A stretch of 15,521 nt of DNA from an uncultured Archangium sp. GTDB lineage: Bacteria; Myxococcota; Myxococcia; Myxococcales; Myxococcaceae. The notes under the pieces were generated by a model. It did no database searches and was not told the DNA's origin. It worked only from the letters and a program-made list of their open reading frames with translations. Each line of letters opens with the position of its first letter. The first letter of the stretch is position 1. Shown one piece after another: positions 8,194-15,493 of this stretch. Made by a program: the position numbers and the translations under genes. The stretch covers positions 1-15,521 of the forward strand of contig CALNBU010000151.1 in NCBI GenBank assembly GCA_937875615.1, read 5' to 3'.

Positions 8194-10380
8194 ATGACGC
8201 GCGCCCATGCGACGACTCCTCGTGTCCCTCGCGCTGGCCGGCTGCGCCGCCAGCGACCATCAGGGAGTCGGCCACCATCTCTCCTCGCGCTGCCCGGCTG
8301 CGCCACTACGCAGCAGGCCGCCTCCGTCTCCTCCGAAGCCGCGCCGCAGGCGCAGAAAGAAGCGCAACCGCCCGTGCCGCCCTCCACCCGCCTCGGTGAG
8401 CCGTCGTCCGACCCGTACCGCTGGCTCGAAGACGAGAAGGCGCCCGAGGTGCAGGCGTGGATGAAGGCGCAGGACGAGTACACCCGCGCGCGCCTGAACG
8501 AGCTGCCCACCCGGGCGGCGCTGCTGCAGCGCTACCGCGAGCTGTACTACCTCGACGCCATCTCCACGCCCGTCAAGCGGGGTGGGCGCTACTTCTACGT
8601 GCGCACCCACAAGGACCGCGAGAAGGCCGTCGTCTATTGGAAGCAGGGCGCGGACGGCGAGGAGAAGGTGCTGCTCGACCCCAACGCGTGGAGCGCCGAC
8701 AACACCATCAGCCTCGGCACCTGGGTCCCCAGCTGGGACGGCAAGAAGGTGGTCTTCGCCCAGAAGCCGAACGCCGCCGACGAGGCCACGCTGTACGTGC
8801 TGGACGTGGACACCGGCGCGCGCAGCGAGCTCGACGTGATCCCCGGCGCCAAGTACGCCAGCCCCACCTGGCTGCCTGACAACAAGAGCTTCATCTACGA
8901 GTGGCTGCCGGTCGACGCCAACATCCCCATCGCCGACCGCCCCGGCTACTGCGAGGTGCGCCAGCACACGCTGGGCACCGCGCCTGACAAGGACACCCAG
9001 CTCCACCCGCGCACCGGAGACCCGCGCACCTTCATCGGCGGCGACGTCTCCCGCGACGGGAAGTTCCTCTTCGTCTCCATCATGCGCGGGTGGAACGAGA
9101 ACGATCTCTTCTTCAAGCGCGTGGGCAAGGACAAGACCTGGCAGCGCCTGGTGTCCGGCAAGGACGCGACCTACGGGGTGACGGCCTGGAAGGGCAGCCT
9201 GTACGTGACGACCGATGAGGGCGCGCCCAACAAGCGCGTCTTCAAGGTCGACCCCAACCGCTTCGAGCGCAAGCACTGGAAGGAGCTGGTGCCCGAAGAC
9301 AAGGAGGCCTCGCGGCAGGCGGTGAGCATCGTCGGCGGGCACCTGGCCATCGCGTCGCTCAAGAAGGCGGTGAGCGTCATCGAGCTGTTCGACCTCGACG
9401 GGAAGAAGGTGCGTGAGGTGCAGCTCCCCGGGCTGGGGACGGCCAGCAACCTGGTGGGAGACCCGGACGACGACGAGGCCTTCTACAGCTACAGCTCCTT
9501 CGTTCAGCCGCGGGACAGCTTCCGGGTGTCGGTGAAGACCGGGGCGTCGAGCCTCTACGCGCGCGTCGAGGTGCCGGTGGACCCCTCGAAGTACGAGGTG
9601 CGCCAGGTCTTCTACGAGTCGAAGGACAAGACGCCGGTGAGCATGTTCATCGTCGCCAGGAAGGACGTGGCGCTCGACGGCAACAACGCGGTGCTGCTGT
9701 ACGGCTACGGCGGCTTTGATGTCTCGCTCACCAGCAGCTTCACCTCCTTCATCTACCCGTGGCTCGAGGCGGGCGGGGTGTACGCGGTGCCCAACCTCCG
9801 CGGCGGCGGCGAGTACGGCAAGGCGTGGCATGACGCGGGGAAGCAGGGGAACAAGCAGAACGTGTTCGACGACTTCGCGGCGGCGGCCGAGTACCTGATC
9901 AAGGAGAAGTGGACGAAGCCCTCGCGGCTGGCGATCCGGGGTGGCTCCAACGGCGGCCTGCTGGTGGGGGCGGCGATGACGCAGCGGCCGGAGCTGTTCG
10001 GCGCGGTCATCTGCGCGGTGCCGCTCCTCGACATGGAGCGCTACACGCTCTACGGCAGCGGCAAGACCTGGATCTCGGAGTACGGAGATCCCGACAACGC
10101 CGACGAGCTGAAGGTGCTGCAGGCCTACTCGCCGCAGCGGCACGTGAAGGGCGGCGCGCGCTACCCGGCGCTGCTGATGTTGAGCGCCGATCACGACGAC
10201 CGCGTGGACCCCTTCCACGCGCGCAAGTTCACCGCGGCGGTGCAGGCGGCGTCGCCCTCCACGGTGAGCTGGCTGCGCATCGAGGCCAACGCCGGCCACG
10301 GCGGCGCGGACCAGGTGGCGAAGAACATCGAGAGCTCTGCCGACCAGGTGGCCTTCCTGCGCGCCCAGTTGGGGCTGTAA
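8194..10380 (+). CDS. Prolyl oligopeptidase (S9A), probable lipoprotein with disturbed 5' end
   Basis: This is a serine peptidase of family S9A, which cleaves short peptides after proline. A beta-propeller region follows DPYRWLEDE and precedes a C-terminal alpha/beta-hydrolase domain. The triad, numbered from an alternative GTG at 8170, is Ser593 in GGSNGG, the first Asp of the DD pair in ADHDDRVD (D676), and His710 in NAGHGG. The domain matches the well-studied Myxococcus prolyl endopeptidase type. The start is uncertain. In the main frame the only nearby starts are GTG 8170 and ATG 8194, both giving a basic, Pro-rich leader before LLALPGC. In another frame, ATG 8207 opens a textbook lipoprotein signal (MRRLLVSLALAGC) that soon leaves the gene's frame. 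An insertion or sequence error at the 5' end is likely (see findings). It sits between clpX and lon, gaps 48 and 42 nt, a position suited to peptide turnover after ClpXP and Lon if the product is cytoplasmic, or to envelope peptide processing if lipidated. Confidence 0.9.
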   Translation: MTRAHATTPRVPRAGRLRRQRPSGSRPPSLLALPGCATTQQAASVSSEAAPQAQKEAQPPVPPSTRLGEPSSDPYRWLEDEKAPEVQAWMKAQDEYTRARLNELPTRAALLQRYRELYYLDAISTPVKRGGRYFYVRTHKDREKAVVYWKQGADGEEKVLLDPNAWSADNTISLGTWVPSWDGKKVVFAQKPNAADEATLYVLDVDTGARSELDVIPGAKYASPTWLPDNKSFIYEWLPVDANIPIADRPGYCEVRQHTLGTAPDKDTQLHPRTGDPRTFIGGDVSRDGKFLFVSIMRGWNENDLFFKRVGKDKTWQRLVSGKDATYGVTAWKGSLYVTTDEGAPNKRVFKVDPNRFERKHWKELVPEDKEASRQAVSIVGGHLAIASLKKAVSVIELFDLDGKKVREVQLPGLGTASNLVGDPDDDEAFYSYSSFVQPRDSFRVSVKTGASSLYARVEVPVDPSKYEVRQVFYESKDKTPVSMFIVARKDVALDGNNAVLLYGYGGFDVSLTSSFTSFIYPWLEAGGVYAVPNLRGGGEYGKAWHDAGKQGNKQNVFDDFAAAAEYLIKEKWTKPSRLAIRGGSNGGLLVGAAMTQRPELFGAVICAVPLLDMERYTLYGSGKTWISEYGDPDNADELKVLQAYSPQRHVKGGARYPALLMLSADHDDRVDPFHARKFTAAVQAASPSTVSWLRIEANAGHGGADQVAKNIESSADQVAFLRAQLGL
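8227..8304 (+). repeat. Two near-identical 22-bp lipobox-coding copies in different frames
   Basis: CCTCGCGCTGGCCGGCTGCG plus CC (8227-8248) recurs at 8283-8304 with one mismatch (CTGCCC for CTGGCC). The offset is 56 bp, which is not a multiple of three. Each copy encodes an L-x-G-C lipobox, but the first is in the frame of ATG 8207 and the second in the frame of the oligopeptidase. The 34 nt between them (8249-8282) have no counterpart after the second copy, so this is not a simple 56-bp tandem duplication. Confidence 0.75.
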
Positions 10381-10393
10381 AGGTGACGGGGCC

Positions 10394-10419
10394 TGTGGCG
10401 GGCGTTACAACCCGCCACA
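10394..10419 (+). promoter_or_regulatory. Perfect 9-bp inverted repeat directly before lon
   Basis: TGTGGCGGG (10394-10402) and CCCGCCACA (10411-10419) are perfect inverted arms around the 8-nt spacer CGTTACAA. The right arm ends three nt before the lon ATG at 10423, where a ribosome binding site should be; no Shine-Dalgarno sequence is otherwise seen. The 9-N8-9 geometry resembles heat-shock operators such as CIRCE (9-N9-9), but the sequence is not CIRCE. As RNA it would be a very stable hairpin across the ribosome entry region. There is no T-tract, so it is not an intrinsic terminator. Confidence 0.6.
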
Positions 10420-10422
10420 CCC

Positions 10423-12816
10423 ATGTTCTTCAGTCGCGACGACAAGAAAGAGTCTGCTACCGGCCCTCTCCCGCTGCTGCCGCTGCGGGACATCGTGCTC
10501 TTTCCGCATGAGGTGCGCCCGCTCTACGTGGGCCGGGAGAAGTCCATCGCCGCGCTCAAGGACGCGATGGCGAAGAAGGGCCCGGACGGCAAGGCCTGGC
10601 TGTTGTTGTCGGCGCAGATGAAGGCGAAGACCAACGATCCCTCGCCTGACGAGATCTTCACCAACGCGACGCTGGGCCAGGTGGTGCAGCTGCTCCCGCT
10701 GCCGGACGGCACGGTCAAGGTGCTGGTGGAGGGCGTGGCGCGGGCGAAGCTGCTCAAGTTCGTCCCCAACGATCCTTTCTTCATGTGCGAGTACGAGCGC
10801 CTCGCCGAGGAAAAGCCGGCGGGCGTGGAGCTGGAGGCGCTGCTGCGCGCGGTCCAGCAGACCTTCAAGTCCTACGTCGAGCTCAACAAGCGCATCGCGC
10901 CCGAGCTGCAGCAGCAGGTCGCCGCCATCGATGATCCGTCGCGGCTGTCGGACACCATCGCCATCCACCTCCCCTTCAAGGCGGTGGGCGATCGCCAGGC
11001 GCTGCTGGAGACCACCTCGCCGGTGACCCGGCTCGAGAAGCTCTTCGAGCTGATGCAGGGTGAGATCGAGATCCTCAAGGCCGAGAAGCGCATCAAGTCA
11101 CGCGTCAAGAAGCAGATGGAGCGGACCCAGCGCGAGTACTTCCTGAACGAGCAGATGCAGGCCATCCAGCGCGAGCTGGGCGACAAGGAGGGCGAGGGTG
11201 GGAAGAGCGAGCTGCAGGAGCTCGAGGACCAGCTCAAGAGCAAGAAGATGCCGCCGGAGGCGCTCTCGCGCGTCAGGAAGGAGCTCAAGAAGCTCAAGAT
11301 GATGGGCCCCATGTCGGCTGAGGCCACGGTGGTGCGCAACTACATCGACTGGGTGTTGGCGCTGCCCTGGGAGGAGCTGACCGAGGACAAGCTCGACATC
11401 ACCGCGGCCGAGGAGGTCCTCGACGCCGACCACTACGGCCTCAAGAAGGTGAAGGAGCGCATCCTCGAGTACCTCGCGGTGCAGCAGCTGGTGGGAAAGC
11501 TGAAGGGCCCCATCTTGTGCTTTGTCGGTCCGCCGGGCGTGGGCAAGACCTCGTTGGGGCGCTCCATCGCCCGGGCGCTCGACCGGAAGTTCGTGCGCAT
11601 CGCGCTCGGCGGCGTGCGCGACGAGGCGGAGATCCGCGGCCACCGGCGCACGTACATCGGCGCCATGCCCGGCAAGCTGGTGCAGGCGCTGAAGAAGGCG
11701 GAGTCGTCGAACCCGGTCATCCTGCTCGACGAGATCGACAAGATGTCGTCGGACTTCCGCGGAGATCCCGGCGCGGCGCTGCTGGAGGTGCTGGACCCCG
11801 AGCAGAACCACACCTTCAACGACCACTATCTCGACCTCGACTATGACCTGTCGAAGGTGATGTTCATCTGCACCGCCAACTCCATGGCGGGCATCCCGCA
11901 GCCTCTGCAGGACCGCATGGAGGTCATCCGCCTCGCCGGCTACACCGAGGACGAGAAGCTCTCCATCGCCCGGCGCTACCTGGTGCCGAAGCAGCAGGAG
12001 AACAACGGCCTTCAGGACATGGAGGTGAAGCTGACCACGCTGGCGCTGCGCACCGTCATCCGCCGCTACACCCGGGAGGCCGGCGTGCGGAACCTGGAGC
12101 GCGAGATCTCGGGGGTGTTCCGCAAGCTGGCGCGCGAGGCCCTCAAGGCCGGCAAGCAGCCGGTGCGGATCGACAGCAAGCGGCTGGTGAAGCTGCTCGG
12201 TACGCCGAAGGTGCCGAAGGACAAGGGCGAGAAGGAGAACCAGGTGGGGATGGTCAACGGGCTGGCGTGGACCGAGTTCGGCGGCGAGGTGCTGACGACC
12301 GAGGCCACCACCATGCCCGGGAAGGGCAAGCTGGTGGTGACCGGCCTCCTCAAGGACATGATGAAGGAGTCGGCGCAGGCGGCGGTGACCTACGTGCGCA
12401 GCAAGGCGCGCCGCTTCGGCATCGACGACAAGTTCTTCGAGCAGAACGATCTCCACATCCACTTCCCCGGCGCCTTCCCCAAGGACGGCCCCAGCGCCGG
12501 CGTCACCATGGCCACCGCGCTGGTCTCGGCCATCACCCGCATCCCGGTGCGGCGCGACGTGGCGATGACGGGCGAGATCACCCTGCGCGGTCGCGTGACG
12601 CCCATCGGTGGGTTGAAGGAGAAGTGTCTCGCCGCGCACCGCCTCGGCATCAAGACCGTGCTGGTGCCCCGCGAGAACCGGAAGGATCTGCGCGAGGTGC
12701 CGAAGAAGGTCCGGCGGGCCCTGCGCATCGTGCTGGTGGACTACGTGGACGAGGTGCTGCGTGAGGCGCTGGTCCTCGAGAAGCCCGCGGAGTTCGCGGT
12801 CCCGGTGCCCAATTGA
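10423..12816 (+). CDS. lon: ATP-dependent Lon protease
   Basis: Lon degrades misfolded and specific regulatory proteins in the cytoplasm. The 797-residue protein (E. coli 784) has the N-terminal substrate-binding LON domain beginning at LPLLPLRDIVLFPHE (16-30) and a long coiled-coil/helical region (about 205-300). The AAA+ module has Walker A GPPGVGKT (369-376) and Walker B VILLDEID (432-439). The peptidase domain has catalytic Ser691 in PKDGPSAG and Lys734 in GGLKEKCLAA. The start fits the family N-terminus. By gene order it is more likely the vegetative LonV type than the developmental LonD/BsgA type known in Myxococcus; this is an inference from synteny, not from a comparison. It is preceded by the inverted repeat at 10394-10419 and followed after eight nt by the SurA/DsbA-like lipoprotein gene. 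The hupB gene that follows clpX-lon in gamma-proteobacteria is absent. Confidence 0.97.
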   Translation: MFFSRDDKKESATGPLPLLPLRDIVLFPHEVRPLYVGREKSIAALKDAMAKKGPDGKAWLLLSAQMKAKTNDPSPDEIFTNATLGQVVQLLPLPDGTVKVLVEGVARAKLLKFVPNDPFFMCEYERLAEEKPAGVELEALLRAVQQTFKSYVELNKRIAPELQQQVAAIDDPSRLSDTIAIHLPFKAVGDRQALLETTSPVTRLEKLFELMQGEIEILKAEKRIKSRVKKQMERTQREYFLNEQMQAIQRELGDKEGEGGKSELQELEDQLKSKKMPPEALSRVRKELKKLKMMGPMSAEATVVRNYIDWVLALPWEELTEDKLDITAAEEVLDADHYGLKKVKERILEYLAVQQLVGKLKGPILCFVGPPGVGKTSLGRSIARALDRKFVRIALGGVRDEAEIRGHRRTYIGAMPGKLVQALKKAESSNPVILLDEIDKMSSDFRGDPGAALLEVLDPEQNHTFNDHYLDLDYDLSKVMFICTANSMAGIPQPLQDRMEVIRLAGYTEDEKLSIARRYLVPKQQENNGLQDMEVKLTTLALRTVIRRYTREAGVRNLEREISGVFRKLAREALKAGKQPVRIDSKRLVKLLGTPKVPKDKGEKENQVGMVNGLAWTEFGGEVLTTEATTMPGKGKLVVTGLLKDMMKESAQAAVTYVRSKARRFGIDDKFFEQNDLHIHFPGAFPKDGPSAGVTMATALVSAITRIPVRRDVAMTGEITLRGRVTPIGGLKEKCLAAHRLGIKTVLVPRENRKDLREVPKKVRRALRIVLVDYVDEVLREALVLEKPAEFAVPVPN

Positions 12817-12824
12817 GGTCCATC

Positions 12825-13838
12825 ATGCGGCGCGTTTCGATGTCGACGTTGTCGGTGGCGCTCCTCGGCTGCGCGACCACCGCCGCGGTGAAGGGCGACG
12901 ATGGCCCGAGCCCGGTGGTGGCCTCCTTCGGCGCGCGGGTCATCCGCCAGGCCGAGGTAGACGCGAAGGTGAAGGACGAGCTGCTCAAGCTGGAGGACCA
13001 GCTCTTCGAGCTGCGCGCCGAGGCGGCGGACCAGCTCGCGGTGGAGGCCATCATCGCCGAGAAGGCGAAGGCCGCGAACCAGACCGAAGAGGCGTGGTTG
13101 GTGGCCAACGTGGAGTCCGGGGTCCCGGAGCCGACGGACGAGCAGATCGACGTGCTCTACCAGAAGGCGCGCGGCAGGATCCCTCCGGGGGTGAGCTTCG
13201 ACGAGGTGAAGCCCCAGCTGGCGCAGGCGGTGAAGCGGGAGCTCCGCGCCCGCCGCGCCCAGCAGGTCTTCGGCGCGCTGAAGGCCGAGGCGGGCTACCG
13301 GCTGTTGCTCAAGGCGCCGGAGCGGCCGCGCAAGCTCGTGGAGCCGGTCGGGCCCAGCCGGGGCGCGCCGGACGCGAAGGTGGTCATCGTGGCGTTCGCC
13401 GACTTCGAGTGCCCGTACTGCGCCCGGGCCAACGAGGCGGTGCAGGAGGTGATGAAGACCTACGAGGGGCGGGTGCGCCTGGTGTTCCGCCACTACCCGC
13501 TCTCGTTTCATCCGCACGCGGCGCGCGCGGCGGCCGCCGCGGTCTGTGCCGCGGAGCAGGGGCGCTTCTGGGAGTTCCACGACGCGCTGTTCGCGTCGCA
13601 GGATCTGGACGAAGAGTCGCTGAAGCTGCAGGCCAGCGCGCTGGGCCTCGACGACGCGACCTTCGCCAGCTGTCTGACCTCTGAGCGGGCGCAGGCGACG
13701 GTGAAGCGGGACCTCGCCGCCGGGAAGGCCGCGGGCGTCAGCGGGACGCCGGCCTTTTTCATCAACGGCATCGAGCTGAGCGGCGCCCGACCGCCGTCGG
13801 ACTTCGCGCGCATCATCGACGCAGAGCTGGCGCGCTGA
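12825..13838 (+). CDS. Envelope lipoprotein: SurA-like N-terminal region plus DsbA-like thioredoxin domain
   Basis: The 337-residue protein begins with a lipoprotein signal ending in ALLGC (Cys16). Residues about 31-165 look like the helical N-terminal chaperone part of SurA/PpiC-type proteins: SFGARVIRQAEVDAKVKDEL, then PEPTDEQIDVLYQ (101-113) and VSFDEVKPQLAQAVKREL (123-140). No parvulin catalytic domain follows. Residues about 175-337 form a DsbA/BdbD-like thioredoxin domain with redox site CPYC (196-199) in ADFECPYC, the block EQGRFWEFHDALF (244-256), and the cis-proline in GVSGTPAFFING (304-315, P309). The likely role is thiol oxidation or isomerisation, with client binding, at the periplasmic face. 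The ATG at 12825 is favoured by GAGG at 12815-12818, which overlaps the lon stop. Co-transcription with lon is likely. Cys241 and Cys283 are extra cysteines seen in many single-gene DsbA-like oxidases. Confidence 0.88.
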   Translation: MRRVSMSTLSVALLGCATTAAVKGDDGPSPVVASFGARVIRQAEVDAKVKDELLKLEDQLFELRAEAADQLAVEAIIAEKAKAANQTEEAWLVANVESGVPEPTDEQIDVLYQKARGRIPPGVSFDEVKPQLAQAVKRELRARRAQQVFGALKAEAGYRLLLKAPERPRKLVEPVGPSRGAPDAKVVIVAFADFECPYCARANEAVQEVMKTYEGRVRLVFRHYPLSFHPHAARAAAAAVCAAEQGRFWEFHDALFASQDLDEESLKLQASALGLDDATFASCLTSERAQATVKRDLAAGKAAGVSGTPAFFINGIELSGARPPSDFARIIDAELAR

Positions 13839-13857
13839 GCATCGCCAGCGCGCGCTG
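13826..13857. terminator. GC-rich inverted repeats at the convergent 3' ends (weak terminator candidate)
   Basis: GCTGGCG (13826-13832) and CGCCAGC (13843-13849) form a 7-bp stem with a 10-nt loop that contains the TGA of the lipoprotein gene. CAGCGCGCGCTG (13846-13857) is a perfect 12-bp palindrome overlapping the right arm. These lie in the gap between convergent genes and could stall polymerase, but there is no T-tract on either strand. This is a low-confidence call. Confidence 0.25.
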
Positions 13858-13871
13858 ACGCTGCCGCCGAT

Positions 13872-14876
13872 TCAGCCGAGCTGGTACTTCACCACCACGG
13901 CGTCGTGGTCCGAGGCGTAGGCGCCCTGCACGCGGCCTCCGACCTTCTTCAGGTCCTTGCTCGGCGTGTGCATCACGTAGTCGAGCGTCGCCGCGCCGTG
14001 CGTGCCGACGTGGAGATCATTGTCGTACTTCACCGTGTTGCCCAGCACCTTGAAGTGGTTGCGGTTGAAGTCGCCGCCGATGATGACCGGGTGCCCCGAG
14101 CGCTCGAAGCGCGCCACCAGCTCCTTCAGCGTGCGCAGGTGCGTGCGCCACTTGTCCTGGCGCCAGCCGTCGGCCTTGTCCTTCTTTCCGTTCCACGCGC
14201 CGCTGACGAGGTGCGTGTTCATGCGGACGATGGTGTCACCGGTCTTCTTGTTCTTGAGCTTGACCCACGTGACGTAGCGGCTGGGTGAGACCTCCTCGAG
14301 GCCGCCGTGCGTGCGGCGGAAGCCCGAGTCGACGAGGTCCCATTCCTTCTTCTTCCACGAGATGGGGTTGGGGATGCGGTACGTGCCGTGCTTCGGCATG
14401 AAGTGGCCCCAGTCCTTGCCGAGCGACGTGATGGCGTCGAAGTAGCGGTCGTCGCGCGAGCCGTCCTTGTTCTTGAGCACGCTGATCTCGTTCCACCCGA
14501 TGACATCGCCCGCGGCGGCGGCGCGACGTACGTCGTGCAGCACCTTGTCCTGGCTCATGGGCGGGTTGCTCTTCACGTTGATGTTCACCGTAGTGAACCG
14601 GGTGCTGCCCTGGCTGACGGCGCTGGTGCTGCCTTCGTGCGCCTCGCCCGAGAGCCTCAGCTTCTTCCAGATGCGGCCGCCGACGATGCCATCGGCTTTC
14701 CACCCGTGCTTGCGCTCGAAGCGCTGTACGGCCTGCTTCGTCGCCTTGTCGAACACGTCGTCGACGGGGCCCTCGAGCAGGCCGCGTGCCTTCAGCGCCT
14801 GCTCGAGCTTCTTCACGGCGGGGCCGGTGGAGCCGACGGTGAGGTGGTGCTTCGGTGCCTCGGCGATGACGCGCAT
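13872..14876 (-). CDS. Peptidoglycan-binding domain fused to a DNase I-like (EEP) phosphohydrolase
   Basis: Residues about 11-75 are a PG_binding_1-type domain: HLTVGSTGPAVKKLEQALKA (11-30), VDDVFDKATKQAVQRFERKHG (38-58, read in two parts) and DGIVGGRIWKKL (62-73). A Ser/Thr-rich linker (82-93) leads to an endonuclease/exonuclease/phosphatase domain. Catalytic-type residues visible are Asn98 (VNIN), Glu130 (GWNEI), His222 (MNTHLV), Asp269 and Asn271 (GGDFNRN), and Asp323-His324 (ASDHDAVVV), in the normal order. The fold hydrolyses phosphodiesters in DNA, RNA or lipid head groups; the substrate cannot be told from sequence. There is no signal peptide or membrane segment, which is odd for a wall-binding protein and suggests a non-Sec route, lysis-dependent release, or a degenerate binding role. 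It is convergent with the lipoprotein gene. The ATG at 14876 has no clear ribosome binding site. Confidence 0.85.
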   Translation of the reverse strand: MRVIAEAPKHHLTVGSTGPAVKKLEQALKARGLLEGPVDDVFDKATKQAVQRFERKHGWKADGIVGGRIWKKLRLSGEAHEGSTSAVSQGSTRFTTVNINVKSNPPMSQDKVLHDVRRAAAAGDVIGWNEISVLKNKDGSRDDRYFDAITSLGKDWGHFMPKHGTYRIPNPISWKKKEWDLVDSGFRRTHGGLEEVSPSRYVTWVKLKNKKTGDTIVRMNTHLVSGAWNGKKDKADGWRQDKWRTHLRTLKELVARFERSGHPVIIGGDFNRNHFKVLGNTVKYDNDLHVGTHGAATLDYVMHTPSKDLKKVGGRVQGAYASDHDAVVVKYQLG

Positions 14877-14992
14877 GCCGTGTTGTCGTCGCCCACCCGT
14901 GGAGAGACCTTCGGGGTTCGTGACAGCCGCGGTTACATTTCGAGGCGAATTTTACGGCGAATTGCCGACTGAAGGCCGGCGTTGCGCTGCGC
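14877..14992. promoter_or_regulatory. Intergenic, AT-richer patch with direct repeats
   Basis: This region lies upstream of the minus-strand nuclease gene. It holds two direct copies of GGCGAATT (14944-14951 and 14956-14963), 12 bp apart, so on the same face of the helix about one turn apart. On the minus strand the spacer includes TAAAAT, a fair -10 element, but I see no matching -35. A regulator-binding site or promoter for the nuclease gene is possible. Confidence 0.3.
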
Positions 14993-15408
14993 TCAGGCCA
15001 GCGTGGCGTAGTCGGGCGGGAAGACCCGGGTCGCCACCACGCACGCGCCCAGCCCGTCGTTGTGCATCGACAGCGAGGTGCACAACCGTCGAACCGTGGA
15101 GAGCCCGGTGCCGGCTTCACGCTGCTCCAGCACCTCGGGCGGGAGCCCCGCGCCGCGGTCGCACACCAGCACCCGCCAGCCGCGGGGCTCGACGAGCACC
15201 GTCAGCTCTCCGGTGAGCCCGTGCTGGGTGGCGTTGGCCGCCAGCTCGGTCACCACCAGCGAGAGCTCACCGATGTGCCGCCGACGGCGAGCGCCTCCCG
15301 GCGCAACGTCGAGCAGAAGGACTCCACGTCGGGCGGGGTGATGACCGGCGCGCACAGGCGCAGCTCGCGCCGGGGATCAGACAGGGAGAGGTCGAGAGGA
15401 GCGTTCAT
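14993..15408 (-). pseudogene. RsbW-like anti-sigma/GHKL ATPase, apparent frameshift
   Basis: Two overlapping minus-strand frames together make one RsbW-type serine kinase/ATPase (HATPase_c_2). The first, from ATG 15408, gives MNAPLDLSLSDPRREL to about REALAVGG. The second continues with HIGELSLVVTELAANATQHG. Joining them near 15275-15290 needs one additional base and yields 138 residues, the normal family length. In the joined protein the N box is E55-x3-N59 with HG at 63-64, the G1 box is DRGAG (84-88), and the G2 box is GTGLS (100-104). Such proteins bind anti-anti-sigma partners or sigma factors in partner-switching systems. AGG seven nt before ATG 15408 supports that start. The break may be a true mutation, a sequencing error, or less likely programmed -1 frameshifting. 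No partner gene (RsbV-like STAS) is visible; it may lie beyond the right edge. A sigma-54 promoter match lies upstream. Confidence 0.75.
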
Positions 15409-15493
15409 CAGGGACCTGTCAGAGAGGTTCAGGTGGGAAAGCTGGGCGCCGGGAACGGCGCCGCGGTTGTAGGCAGGCAGCACTTTCATATTC

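Noticed and set aside
10394..10419. Canonical CIRCE element before lon
   Set aside because: Geometry is similar but the arms do not match TTAGCACTC/GAGTGCTAA.
11098..12639. Minus-strand open frame opposite lon, about 513 codons
   Set aside because: Same shadow composition (His, Leu, Arg, Gly) and opposite the conserved Lon AAA+ and peptidase domains.
12813..12824. TTG start for the lipoprotein gene overlapping the lon stop
   Set aside because: The ATG at 12825 has GAGG at proper spacing and gives a better lipoprotein signal.
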